Origin: Eretmocerus hayati
Taxonomy: Eukaryota; Arthropoda; Insecta; Hymenoptera; Aphelinidae
Assembly: GCA_029851415.1 (NCBI GenBank)
Contig: CM056742.1
Location: 63,436,454-63,500,453, forward strand
Direction of reading: 5' to 3'
DNA length: 64,000 nt
Of this stretch, positions 1-10,887 are shown one piece after another; positions within the stretch are counted from its first letter, which is position 1, and each line of letters starts with the position of its first letter. The translations under genes and the position numbers were made by a program. The notes beneath the pieces were generated by a model. The model searched no databases. It was not told where the DNA came from and saw only the letters and a list, made by a program, of their open reading frames with translations.

Positions 1-143
1 AACAGTTTTCGATTTATGGGTAATGAAAACGAAATTTTTTTCATTCTTAGCAATTTGTTCCCATTTCTTTTCAAATGAAATATCTTGTAGGAATGCACCC
101 AGGAAGAATTTTGAGGGTCCTTGTAAAATGTTTACTTTGCCAT
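1..143. repeat. Foldback/MITE-like repeat, copy A, left part
   Basis: This stretch matches 18520-18600 (copy B) at readable identity, for example the shared words AACAGTT, ATCTTGTAG and TTTGCCAT. Copy A continues at 17650 after the LTR element, so the retroelement landed inside an older repeat. The left arm of copy A lies outside the window. Confidence 0.6.
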
Positions 144-177
144 TGTTACGTGGGGTGTCGGCGACAAAGAAAGACTC

Positions 178-222
<45 letters not shown>

Positions 223-490
223 TATATATATATATTGAAATGACGTGGACTATGAATACAAATATGCTGTGTATTTGAGGTAAAGAGTGGATGAGCGGTC
301 TGACGCGGCGCGCGCGAGTCGAGGATTATATATCCTCGGCTCGATGCGCGTCGTGTACAGACACAAAGTGCAAAGTTCGGCAAAACGTGATCGCGCGATG
401 CATTCCTCCAGGTGTGTGCATCGGCGATCGGTTTTGCAGAACCGACGACAGGGTGATTGCTTAATGAGAGCAATCACCCATGTCGTCACA
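144..490 (-). repeat. 3' LTR of the gypsy-class element
   Basis: 347 bp, TG...CA ended, holding an (AT)n tract at about 180-235. In element sense (minus), a TATATAA candidate promoter box lies near 330-337 inside the palindrome CGAGGATTATATATCCTCG. A strong hairpin (GGGTGATTGCT / AGCAATCACCC) occupies 451-480, close to the element-sense 5' edge of the LTR. Confidence 0.88.
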
Positions 491-1063
491 CGTGTGAGGC
501 CGGGACCTTGTCATCCTCGACAAACCCTACTTGTTTTGATGTGAATGATGTTTACATGAATTTTTACATAGTCTTCCCGTGTCATTACATATTGGAACAG
601 TTTTTCTCGGGTTCATTGTTGACTTCGGTCCATTTTATATTGCATCATTATTTCTCGATTATTATATTATTATTATATTATATTATTCATCTGGAGTACT
701 TCAATTGTTTTCAATCTTTTTGTGTTTCTTAACTCTTTTTTTTTATTGATATTTTACCCTCGGCCAATATTTCCTTCATAACCTGTAAAATCCTGAAACA
801 AAGTAACTTTAATCTATGAAATTTTACATCATTTTCTCAATTTTCTGACTGTATCTTCGTGGATCCTCTGACATTTGTAAACAATCTAGTGCTATGTTTT
901 AACGATATTTTGCTATACTTTAACAACATTTTCTCGACATTTTATGGTATTTTCTGAACAATAATTCTGAACCAATATTCTGCGATATTCTAACGATAAT
1001 CTACACTATTTTTTGAACAATACTTTCCAACATTTTGAACAATATTTCACAATATTTTTTTTT

Positions 1064-1320
1064 AACAATATTTGACAATATCTTTGAGCAATATTTTCCA
1101 ATAGTTTTGAACAATTTCCCATCGATATTTCTATGTATTCTTACCAATACTTGTATAATTCTTTGACAATATTTCTTAACAATATTTTACAATATTTTTT
1201 AAACAATATTTGACAATATTTTTGAGCAATACTGTCCAATATTTCTGCACAATTTTCCATCGATATTTCTATGTATTCTCACCAATACTCGTATAATTCT
1301 TTTACAATATTTCGATCAAT
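1064..1320. repeat. Tandem duplication, 138-bp period, AT-rich
   Basis: The unit beginning AACAATATTTGACAATA at 1064 recurs at 1202. Both copies contain CATCGATATTTCTATGTATTC at the matching place, so this is a true 138-bp duplication and not just low complexity. Confidence 0.7.
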
Positions 1321-2196
1321 AATTCCCCAACATTTCTACAATACTTCAACTATTGTTCATACCGTATTCTCACTGAACTCTACAATTTTTCTCGCGATGC
1401 TTACAATATTTTTCTTCCATACTTTCTCACGATATCTTTCAATAATTCCTGAATTAGTTTGACAGTACTTTTCGATACTTTTGCAACCTTATCAGACGAC
1501 GTTTTTCTATGGCATTTTCAATGACTGGAAATCCTTGCCTTCCATGATGAAGATGGAAAACTCGTGAGTGTCATGTGATGTGTGTGGTGTCCTGTATTTC
1601 TTCGTGAATATTCGTCGCCCTGGTATAGATCTGAATCGACATGAAAGTGCACCGATTCGAGTCTTAGTGCCCGACCACGATGACGAAGGTATTTAGTATT
1701 ATGCCAGCTCAGCATTTCTTTCTTCTATTCCTACTTTCTTTGTAGTTCATCAGCTCCTCTCTCCTCATTTTCTTTTGATTTCGGTCTTGATTTCCTTCAT
1801 TTTCGTAGGTGTTTCGGCGGGTCCATCGATTTACTCGCTTGCCCCTCCTCTCTTGGGTCCACGAGCGGGCCTAAAATTAGGCGACTTTGATTGGGCCATA
1901 TATGAGTAGCTGTTTCTTTCTTAAGTGTACATTGTGTGAATGAATTATCTCTTCGTTTCCAATTTTGTGTGCTGTTGTGTATGGTTTTCCATCTTCCCTG
2001 AAATTGCGAATTTTCAATCATTGAGCTCGTTCCATTTCCTCCTTCACATTATATGAATTCGTCGTGGATTGTCATTTTGATCTCACTCTCGAAGTCTGAT
2101 AGAGTATACTATTGCGCTTTCGATTCACCACATGAAAGATCAAAATCACTTCTGGAAAAAAATTGTTGCTCCCAGGACCTATATGAGCGAAGTCCG

Positions 2197-2390
2197 TATG
2201 CTCAAGTGGCCAGACACGGAAAAGCTACTCCGTGTCAGGCCTCTTTTGTATTGCTCGGAATGTGCATGTTAAAGTGGCCAGACACGTAAAGACTACTACG
2301 TGTCAGGCCTCTTTTGTATTGGTCGAAATACGTATGCTAAAGTGGCCAAGCACGGAAAGGCTACTCCGTGTCAGGCCTCTTTTGTACATA
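2197..2390. repeat. Three tandem 68-bp repeats, each with a hairpin
   Basis: Hairpins begin at 2213, 2281 and 2349, exactly 68 bp apart. Each has a 6-7 bp stem, a 10-base loop ending CTACT, and is followed by AGGCCTCTTTTGTA. Stem 1 is GACACGG/CCGTGTC; stem 2 is GACACGT/ACGTGTC, in which both sides changed; stem 3 keeps pairing with one G-T wobble. It lies in the element's 3' region, so an RNA role is possible. Confidence 0.75.
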
Positions 2391-3417
2391 TCCATTTCTT
2401 ATACTTCTACATATGCTTCTGTTGTTATCTATGTACGAGTTGGCTGACGCAGTTTTCACCCTATGATCTTTACCTCATGTAAGTATCGTGCGCTCAGTGG
2501 GTGGTTGGGGTGTGGTGGGTGTCGGAGTGGGGTAGTCTGGGTTGTTTCGAATCCTGTTCTGTAAGGAATGGTTCTATGGGCTTGTCTGATGATTTTTGGT
2601 GTGTATGTGCTTCGTTGGCGGATTTCTGGATTGAAGGAGGACTTTGGGGGGGGGGACACTTTTTTTCCTTGACTACTGCTCATCAGAATCGTGTGACGGA
2701 AGGTCCGGGGATGTGTGCTAAGTTATCGGGGGTGGTTGTGGATGGGCCCCCCGTTGAGGTAACTCCGCGAATAATGACATTTTTTGGGAAGTTCTCCTCC
2801 TGTGACATGGCTCTAACGTTCTCATGTTAGTATATAATTTTTCCGATTTTTCCGACCCATAGGGGGCCCAGGGGCGGGATGGAACTGGTATGTGGGGCAG
2901 GATGTGACGGTGGGTAAGGTAACATGGAACACTTTTGATACGTGAAAATCGTCTTTTCTTTCGTGTTTTGATCGTGTGAGCTGTAAATGAGCTCCCTTGT
3001 GCTAATTCGAATGATTTTCTGAGCTTTCATAATGATTGCGTGAATCTAACGCTCTTTCTTGCTTCTATGTTCATGTGCTGTTGATTTTGCTCATATATAT
3101 TCTTTGCCACTCGTACCTCATAACGTCTATCGTAATTTACTATCTCGATGTAAAATTGGTCATCTGAAATTTTCGCGGCTCACGTGGTCTTTATATTATG
3201 CAAAATTATTGGTCATCTGAAAACTTTCGCGGTTCACGTGTGGGGACCGGGAAAATTTTCACTCACTTTTCTCGTATCGGTATCGTTATTATTTTCGTAA
3301 AATTTTCATGTGACTCACGTGTGAGGGCCGGGAAAATTTTATGATTTTTACTTCCTATTTTACCTCTAAATTCATGTTCTCTATCTGAATACTTAATTCC
3401 TATTCCTATACTACTTC

Positions 3418-5103
3418 TTACTTGCTAGTCTTCTGGTTCTTGACAATTCCTTGCTCTTCCAAAATCTTCAGCTCGATTTCCTGCTTGGCTCTTGTGGCCT
3501 CGTTTGGTCTATGGCGTCTGGGGTTGGTTGTCATTGCGTTTGATGCTGCCACTGCACCCAGCGCTTGCATTGCTTGTGTTGGTGTTATGTTTTCTTGTTT
3601 TTCTTCTGGATTCTCTTCGTTTTGACTTGCGAATAGTATAAACAACATTATTCGATAAATTATTGGCATGAAACTAATAGTCGAGAATAATTTCCATGTC
3701 ATAAATGTAAGTCCTAATCCTCCTATTATTGCGGCTCCTGCTATGGGCAATTTGTTTTCAATTGTTCCAATTTTTCCTGCTATTGCTTTGTATTTTCCGA
3801 TGTTTCTAGTTTTATCCATTATTTCTCGCAAGCTCTTACCCATCTTGAGGGCATCTGCTTGGGCCAAATTTGCTGCTTGGCTGTCTTCCAGGACTTCTGA
3901 TTCCAGAATCTGCTGTACTTCGTATGACTCCCTGCTGCTGTTGCCGCTCCGGATTATTTTTGGTATGTTGAGATCATAGTTCTGAAATATTATTGATGGT
4001 GCGTTGATCGTAATTTTTCTCGACGCGGATAACCTGGCGTTCCGAGTTACGGCCGTGCATCCTGATAGGAGCTTGACGATTCCGATCCCAGCAAGCGGTG
4101 ATGTAGAGTGCTCGCTCCGACGGCACTGAATGAAAATTTGCTCCTCCTCTTTTGTAGAATAAATCCAAGTGTTCGGGTCGTGAAGCTTAAGCCAGAATGT
4201 TTCGTGAATTTTGATCAGCCTGACGTCGCAGTCTGTAACATTTTCAGTTGTAGAATTTAGTGCTCTTTTGATCTCACATGGTGGATTCCTCGGAATTTCT
4301 CGGACTGGTGCGGTATTTTTACAAATAATCAGATCTTCCAGATGTTTGCACTTGTCGATTTCCCCGTGATGAAATGAGATGTACTTGTTTGCCTCCGCTT
4401 CCATTCCAAAGTATGGCCATTTTGGCCAAATATAACCGAATACTTCTCCCGAATTATTTTGAAAAATTTGTTGCACCGGTATAGGAGATGCCTTGTATAG
4501 AGTGTATCTTGATAATTCTAGTAATGAAATTGTGATGATAAATACCAATTTCTCCTTAAATATTGAAACTGAAATTTCCATAATTTTCTCTAGGTCTATG
4601 ATTGGTTCGCCATCTTCTGCCTGTGGAAATGCCGCGTTCTGTACAGCATTTCCTATTAGTGACTTGGAGTTTTCGACGATCTCTGGGGCTAGCAACTTGG
4701 AATGGACCTCTCCTTGTACTGCAAAGGTGAGAATTTCGACTAAAGTGTTTACATCAATTTTCAAATTAAGGATATTTTTTCCCAATAGATTGACCGCATT
4801 ACGTAATACCGCTTCTTTCACTAGGTCGTTTTCTGTTGCTGCCAGGTGATCCATTTGTCCCTGTAATTTCTGTAACATTTTAGTAATTTTACCCAATTGG
4901 CTTTCTATTATTTCTGTTCGGTTCGCTAATAATTTTGCAACTTTTCTAGTATCATTTGCCTGAACTTCTATAATATTTTTGAGTTCTTGTTCAGTATCTT
5001 CGTCCAGTGTACCAAATAAATAGTTACTACCATTACCAATGAATGGTCGTAATTGTTCGCATCGTCGATGTGAACAATTTTTATCTTGTCTCCCATCTGG
5101 ATT
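3418..5103 (-). pseudogene. env: env-like gene, N-terminal portion missing
   Basis: An open frame of about 560 codons. Near its upstream end it contains the LFGTLDE-type motif that in errantiviral and baculoviral F-like envelope proteins follows the fusion peptide. Downstream come a long heptad-like region, several cysteines and C-terminal hydrophobic segments (AIIGGLGLTFMTWKLF and PIIYRIMLFILFA), followed by a charged tail. The N-terminal receptor-binding part and its cleavage site are not present upstream: the frame closes at a stop at 5104-5106, where it overlaps the end of pol in another frame. Such env proteins are normally made from a spliced mRNA, so a 5' exon could in principle supply a signal peptide, but no candidate was found here. 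Confidence 0.75.
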
Positions 5104-5345
5104 TTTACATCTTTCTTCACTTGGTCCACGCCTATTATTTCATACGGTCCCGTATATTCCTTGTCGAATTTACCCTTTCGTGTGTCGTTCAGCAGTGCCA
5201 CCATCTCACCTTCTCGGAACTGCATATTTTTTAGTTTCTTATCGTAATAAAATTTACTGCGGTAGCGACTCTGAATCGAATTAAACATTGCCAGTCTTTG
5301 CAACTCTGATAGGTCTTTCACTAAATCCTGAATATAGTCGTCGTA
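4968..5345 (-). pseudogene. pol: pol C-terminal end (integrase C-terminal domain)
   Basis: About 117 readable residues. It begins at a KDLSELQRLAM region and has the KFDKEYTGPYEIIGV segment, the GPY/F-type module of gypsy integrase C-termini. It is separated from the rest of integrase by the 698-bp hammerhead element (insert plus one target duplication). Removing that length puts both parts in the same frame, so the insertion is what interrupts this stretch. Its end overlaps the start of the env frame. Confidence 0.82.
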
Positions 5346-6044
5346 ATTAGAATGAATTTTTCCTCATCTCATTTTTCATGTATTTGAAATTCCATCAAAA
5401 TCCTTCAAGTTGCGACACTCGAATTGCGAAGTGCCTTGAAGGTACATAGATCGAATTGGAGTAATCCAATATCGATCTATGTCACTTAATCAACAAATCC
5501 GTTGGTTAAAATTAGCTTGCATTAGCCGAGTCATGTGATAATATGATTTGAAATTCCCGCGAGCGATAAAGTCTCGATCGTTCATATCGATCGAGACAAA
5601 AATTCATTCTAATTGCCACCGGTTGTCGGCGAATACACAACCGAGATGAAAACCTTTCTCGCGAGTTGCTGCAAAAGCTCTCGTGTAACATATAAGCCCG
5701 ATCAAAATCATGACCATCAAGCCACTTTGGCTAGGTGACGTCGGGGGCCAACCTCTACTCGGATCTCTTCAGCCCCCCTGAAGAGTCTGATCCGGAGAGG
5801 AAAGACGAAACGCACCAACATCTAGCGTAGAATCAGAATTTTTCGTTCCTCATCTCATTTTTCATGTATTTGGAATTCCATCAAAATCCTTCAAGTTGCG
5901 ACACTCGAATTGCGAGGTGCCTTGAAGGTACATAGATCGAATTGGAGTAATCCAATATCGATCTATGTCACTTAATCAACAAATCCGTTGGTTAAAATTA
6001 GCTTGCATTAGCCGAGTCATGTAATAATATGATAGTCGTCGTAA
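5334..6044 (+). mobile_element. Retrozyme-like element: 1.4 tandem copies of a ~486-bp monomer with hammerhead ribozyme
   Basis: A 13-bp direct duplication (ATAGTCGTCGTAA) at 5334-5346 and 6032-6044 brackets an insert with the plan A-U-A. The ~190-bp segment A (5348-5547 and 5828-6031) is directly repeated around a unique ~290-bp segment U, giving a monomer of about 486 bp. Segment A contains short inverted repeats such as GATCGAATTGGA/TCCAATATCGATC. U carries a complete hammerhead ribozyme on the plus strand. There is no coding capacity. Tandem monomers, a ribozyme and a target duplication of about a dozen bases fit small retrozyme or Penelope-related nonautonomous retroelements and hammerhead satellites. 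The family is inference. Confidence 0.8.
5734..5816 (+). ncRNA. Type III hammerhead self-cleaving ribozyme
   Basis: All conserved hammerhead parts are present. Stem III: GGTG-A-CGT (5734-5741) with ACGCACC (5810-5816), one bulged A. Cleavage triplet GTC ends at 5742. Stem I: GGGGGC (5743-5748) with GCCCCC (5772-5777). Core C-TGAAGA at 5778-5784 (CUGANGA with N=A). Stem II: GTCT (5785-5788) with AGAC (5803-5806), extended by TCC/GGA. Core GAA at 5807-5809, with A5810 pairing T5741. The 5' and 3' ends meet in stem III, so this is type III. Predicted cleavage is between 5742 and 5743. Confidence 0.88.
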
Positions 6045-8518
6045 GTTGCCAGTTTTTCCCGTGGCGGGAAACTTGACGGGGTTCGCGCTTTTTGGCCGAA
6101 TACTAACAGGTGTGGTGGATAGCCCGTGCTATCGTGTGGCGTGATATTATAGGCGTGCATGCATAATGGCAACAGAGTGTCCCAATTTTCGTGTTCGTTT
6201 ATGAATGCTTTCATGTACTCTGTTATTGTGTGGTGCATTCTTTCCATCATGCCATTTCCTTGCGGATGATGAGGAGTGGTTCTGAAAGACTCTATTCGGG
6301 AAATTTTAGCCAAATTTTGCATCAATCTGTTAATAAAATGTGTACCATTGTCCGATAGAATCGCGCCCGGTGTCCCGTATACTGAGATGACTTTATCTAG
6401 AAATGCTCGAGCTGTCTCTTCCGCCGTCGCGTTTTTCACTGGAATCAGGATTACGAATCGTGTAAGACAGTCTTGCACAGTCAGTCCGTATTTATAACCT
6501 ACTTCCGTTTCTTCTAATGGACCATAGTAATCGATAGAAATTTTTTGAAATGGCATCGTTGGCGTGTCCGTTATCATGAATGGTAGACGTGTTTTTACTC
6601 TGACTAATTTGTTGATTGCGCAATCCGGACAGGCTTCTACAAATTTATGAATTTCGGTTCTCATGTGTTGCCAGTAATATTGACTCTGAATTTTCTTGCA
6701 AGTTTTATTGATGCCGTTGTGCGCGCCTAGTGCTGACGTGTGGTATTCCCTCATCAGTCTGAATCTGTCTTCCACCGGTGGAACAGAGATATTGTCTTGC
6801 AACAGTACTACTGTAATGGGAAAACCCGCAAAGCAATTTTCAAAAACTCCAATAAATTTCTCCAATTCGCGACTCGACATTATCATGAGATCCCTTATTA
6901 TTCCCAATGATCTTATCCGGTGTTCTGACACAAATTTCCGTAATTCTTTCACGGCCTTTTCCATATCGATTTTCCCGATATCCCCATCCGCGTGGTCTCT
7001 CATGCATAGGCCGAGAATGTGTTCGTCTTTACGTTTTGATGGTGTGATGTGGCCGATTGAATTCATTTCCGTGAACTTCCTTGGATCGATGAATTTCCTC
7101 TCGACTAACGATTGAATTACCTCTGTTTCCAGGACTGGCTCTGAACTTGTGATATACAAGATGTTCTCTCTGTACTTGAACGGATGGTACCGTACCTTTT
7201 CTATTCGTACGAACGGCGCGGGCTCCTCTCCTCCCGCTGTAGCCCATGGTGGCTTTTCTCGCGGTGGCCGTGCGTTGCTGACCAAGCACTCTTCCAGCGC
7301 GTGAGTGTGAGCGCGAGGCCTTACCTGTGGATCGTCTTGCTCATCGTCTTCTGATGACTCAGCTAGGCCCGTTGACCTATTTACGTTTGTGCTCAATCTA
7401 CTCAGCGCTGATGCACTCGTATTCGGGGAATCATGATTTCTCTCGCTCTGGTGCGCGTCCGTATCTTCCGGTTCGAAATTGTCTAAATCAGGATTTCCCG
7501 AGTTTTCCGACGCGTTCCCGTTGCTTCTGCGTTGGACGAGTGGTGTATAATGTCGTTTAGCTTCGTCTAAGTGTAGATGTATAAATCTCCCGGGTTTGTT
7601 TCCTCTGAAGGGATAAAATTCTACTCTACTATTGGCCTTAAAGTTGTGTACGCATACTTTTACATTATAATGTTCGGCAAAGACCCCGATACAATTATCC
7701 TCGCCGTCTTCATTCCGAGACTCTAAGATCCTTTTCGCGTCCTCCGGCACCGCGCAAATTTCTATCATATCCGACTCTCTCAGAATATCTCTGAGAACTA
7801 GGGCCGTGGTGTCTGAGTTTTCTAGGTGAATAAACGTCCAAAACAGACAGTTTCCCTGTGGAAGGGTGGGGATACCCGTGAAGTGGTCTAGTAAGGCGTC
7901 GGGTTCCGCGCATCCCGATTGTATCGTGTAATTCATCGGAAAATCATTGATTTGCTCAATTTCCATTTGCTCATCCGTTTCTCTCGCGTAACTATGTTCA
8001 TTTTGTGTTGTTGTTTGCGGATCTGTTCTGTTTGCCAATTCGGGTTCGGTTTCGGCAGTCGGTTGAATTTCGACAGGATTTGTTTGCCCTGATGGTGACT
8101 CGTCGTACAGGTATTTCTGACTACCTACCCGATCGTTCAGGATGTTATTTGAAACGGATTCATCGGATGACTCTGTACTCGCGTCGTGAATGTCTAGTAG
8201 CGTCGCGTCTTTCCCGTCGCGCGTCGTTTGCCTCCAGTATAAATTCTTGTCATTTTGAAATATACCTGGGATTCGAACTTTTCCGGACATTTCCCTGATA
8301 TCGGGCTGATTCGGTACTTCTTCTCTCTCGTGACTCATTCTACCGAAATCAGTTTGGTCCATGATTGAATTTATGTCAATGTTTACTCTTGAAGGTGAAT
8401 TTTGTGATTCGTTAGTAATTGTAAACGACTCATCCACAGGTACAATTTGTGAAGCTGGTGAAGTTGCTCGTGCTGCCTGATCCCTCTGCTCCGTTGCTGC
8501 TGCCAGATGCCCTGATGA
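6045..8518 (-). pseudogene. pol: pol: OTU-like cysteine protease region plus integrase
   Basis: One open frame of about 820 codons in a different frame from RNase H upstream, so a one-base shift separates them near 8440-8518. After an acidic, Ser/Glu/Thr-rich stretch comes an OTU-like module: LPQGNCLFWTFIH (putative catalytic Cys), then NCIGVFAEHYNVKVCVHNF, then IHLHLDEAKRHYTPLV (putative catalytic His). Further on lie a connection domain (HILGLCMRDHADG), an integrase zinc-binding region (H..H, CPDC) and the catalytic core with ISIDYYGP, ILSDNGTHF and HPQGNGMMER, giving D, D and E. The frame ends in the hammerhead element. An OTU domain at this position in a gypsy pol is unusual. Confidence 0.82.
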
Positions 8519-10878
8519 TCAGACGGAGTCTCGTTCCCCAGAGATGCGTCATTTGAGCCGCTTGGAGTCGGTGGTTGGAACGACTGCTGCACTGGATTGA
8601 GCGTGTGCTGACGCAGCGGAAATTTTTCTACTTGCATGCGGCATGGCTTATTTTTCTCTGGAGTGCTAGAACTGACTATATTCTTTTGCCAATTAGTTTC
8701 TTTCGTCATGTACGCGAGCTTATCTTTTAATTTCGCTTGACTTAGAATTCCTGATGTTCCGATTTCCGGGTCACTGTGTCTGCGCTGCGGTCCCTTACCT
8801 CTTATTCTTCGCGATCGCTTGACTTTCACACGTCCTTTCCTGCTCTCGGTCCACTCATCGTCTGAGCCCTCTGAACTCTCGGCGCAGTTTTTCTTTCTTG
8901 TTTGTTGATCTTCTGATTCTTCCGAACTAGATCGCGTTACCTTCGATTTCTTTTTCCCATCAATTCGTTCTTTCCGAACTGCTCGCATCGGGAATACCCT
9001 AAACAATTCATCATCCGATCCGACGTCCTCACTCTCGCTCTCTTCATATCCGCTCGCCTGGTCTGAATCCGACGCGTCGACTTCGTCTTCTTCAAATAGC
9101 GATTGCAGCATAAAGATACGGCCTGGTGGGTTGTCTTCTCTACAGCTTGGGTCCTCCTTCTCTCGTTCGTCCGCGATTTGGTACAATTCGTCGCGTGATT
9201 TCTCTGATAAATCTACCTCGCCTTCGCGTAGTATCGGGTTACGTGAGAGCGCGTCTGCTACGTTGTCCTTCCTTTTGCGAAATATGATCCGGGAGTCATA
9301 CCCTTGTAGGGCTGCCTTAAGCCTGTTAAACCGTGAGTCATCCCTTTTTGCCGTATGGAAAAAACGAAGGTTTTCGTGGTCTGTTACAACTGTGAAGCGT
9401 TTTCCCCATAAATACGGTCGAAACTTGTCAATCGCATGGCAAATCGCGAGCATTTCTTTATCATACGTGCTGTACCTTAGTTGCGCGCCCTTCATTGGCT
9501 TTCAAGTATAGCAAATGGGCCTATCCTTCCCAGGTTCACCCTGGGCCAAAATTGCCCCCACCGAATGGTCCGATGCGTCGATGTGTACCCAATACGGCCT
9601 AGATTCGTCAGGTGCTGCTAAGATTGGCTCGCTACACAATGCATCTCGGAGTTTCTCGAATGCCGTCTGTTGTTCCGGACCCCATCTCCATTCGGTACCG
9701 TTTCGCGTGAGTTGCGTGAGTGGGTGAGCCATTTCCACGAATTTATGAATGAACTGGCGGTAGTATCCTACGAATCCTAAAAATTCTTTGACTTTTCGCA
9801 CTGTAGTTGGTACTGGGTATTTCCGGCATGCTTCTATGTTATCCGGATTCGGTTTTAGGCTTCCGCCGCCCACTATATGTCCGAGTACTCGCGCCTCTCT
9901 TTTCAAAAATTGACATTTCTTCGGTTCAATTAATGAATTTGCTTCTTTGATCCTCTCTATGAATCTCCGGAATTTACTTTCATGCTCTTCGAGTGAATTC
10001 GCAAAAATCATCATATCGTCTAAGTAAATAAGGACCTGATCCGGTGTTAGTCCGGCGAACGCCTGGTACATCATTTTCATGAAGGTATCTGGACTTCCGG
10101 CCAGACCCATCCCCATTTTTAGGTAACGGTAGTTTCCGGTAGGCCCAGCGAACCCTGCATAATCAGCGCTTCCCTCATCCATGGCTACCTGGAAAAATCC
10201 CGATTTCAAATCGCATACCGTGATGTATTTCGCGCTCGCGAGTTTTTCTAGGATGTCCGGCGTCGACGGGATAGGTTGTGGAGTCCCTACCGTCTGTTCA
10301 TTCAATTTTCGAAAGTCTGTCACGAATCGCCACCGTTTGTTGCCGTTCTTGTCGGGAGGTTTAGGCACAACCCAACAGTTTGCTGAGTATGGAGTCCTGG
10401 AGTGCTCTATTATCCCTATATCTAGTAATTCATCTATCTCTTCCTACATGATCTTCTGTAATTTAGGCGGTACCCGGTATCTCTTGCATTTGATAGGCTT
10501 GTCTGTATTTAATTTGACTTTATGTTTGAGAATATTCGTAGTCGTTAAAGGTTCTCCATCAAGAGCAAATCTCCAGGGGTTGATACTCAGCAAATGTCGT
10601 ACATGCGCGATTTCCTCGTCTGTGTGACCTTCGACGTCTACAAGTTTCATCAATTTCTCAACGCGTTCTTCGGTTTCCTGCCGCGTATGCACAATTTTCG
10701 GTTGCTGCTCCGACTCAGCATTCAGTTTCCTGCGCATTTCCATTTTGCGGAATACGCAGTTCTTTTCTCGCTTCTTGCTGACCTCACCAGCAAATTTTTC
10801 ATGAGGGAGAATCGTTTCGCAAGGTATTATTTCCACACACGGCTCTGGAATTTCTATTGCATTGCTACTCAAATTCAA
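8383..10878 (-). pseudogene. pol: pol: reverse transcriptase and RNase H
   Basis: One frame interrupted by two in-frame stops, at 10444-10446 (TAG) and 9502-9504 (TGA). In order: a linker, RT start (WRFVTDFRKLNEQT), CDLKSGFFQV, the YLDD catalytic box (LIYLDDMMIF), the LGHIVGGG and LGFVGYYRQFI thumb regions, then RNase H (HIDASDHSVGAILAQ, YSTYDKEMLAICHAI, VVTDHENL, NVADALSR). After RNase H comes a long low-complexity tail rich in Ser, Glu, Asp, Lys and Arg before the shift into the OTU/integrase frame. The motifs are clearly Ty3/gypsy type. The stops make the protein nonfunctional unless suppressed, which is unlikely with two. Confidence 0.9.
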
Positions 10879-10887
10879 AATCTCCGC

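Larger units (their letters stand above)
490..3417. other. Long noncoding region between env and 3' LTR
   Basis: No recognisable coding region on either strand. It contains an AT-rich block (about 740-1480) of short ACAATATTT-type words, three 68-bp hairpin repeats (about 2197-2390), a G/T-rich block (2490-2760), and repeated TTCGCGG(C/T)TCACGTG words near 3170-3340. The words CACGTGTGGGGACCGGG and CACGTGTGAGGGCCGGG at about 3230 and 3319 resemble the sequence just inside the LTR (about 488-505). No clear polypurine tract is visible next to the LTR. Confidence 0.6.

Noticed and set aside
132..544. Several overlapping open frames in the LTR
   Set aside because: They cross a TA microsatellite, are mirrored in the second LTR, and match no protein family I know. 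They are LTR sequence.
5771..5789. The CTCTTCAG...CTGAAGAG hairpin as a simple terminator-like or MITE hairpin
   Set aside because: The same bases fit the hammerhead core and stem I/II better, with all conserved positions satisfied. I first tried a type I fold using the downstream GCGTA as cleavage site, but its stem I does not pair.
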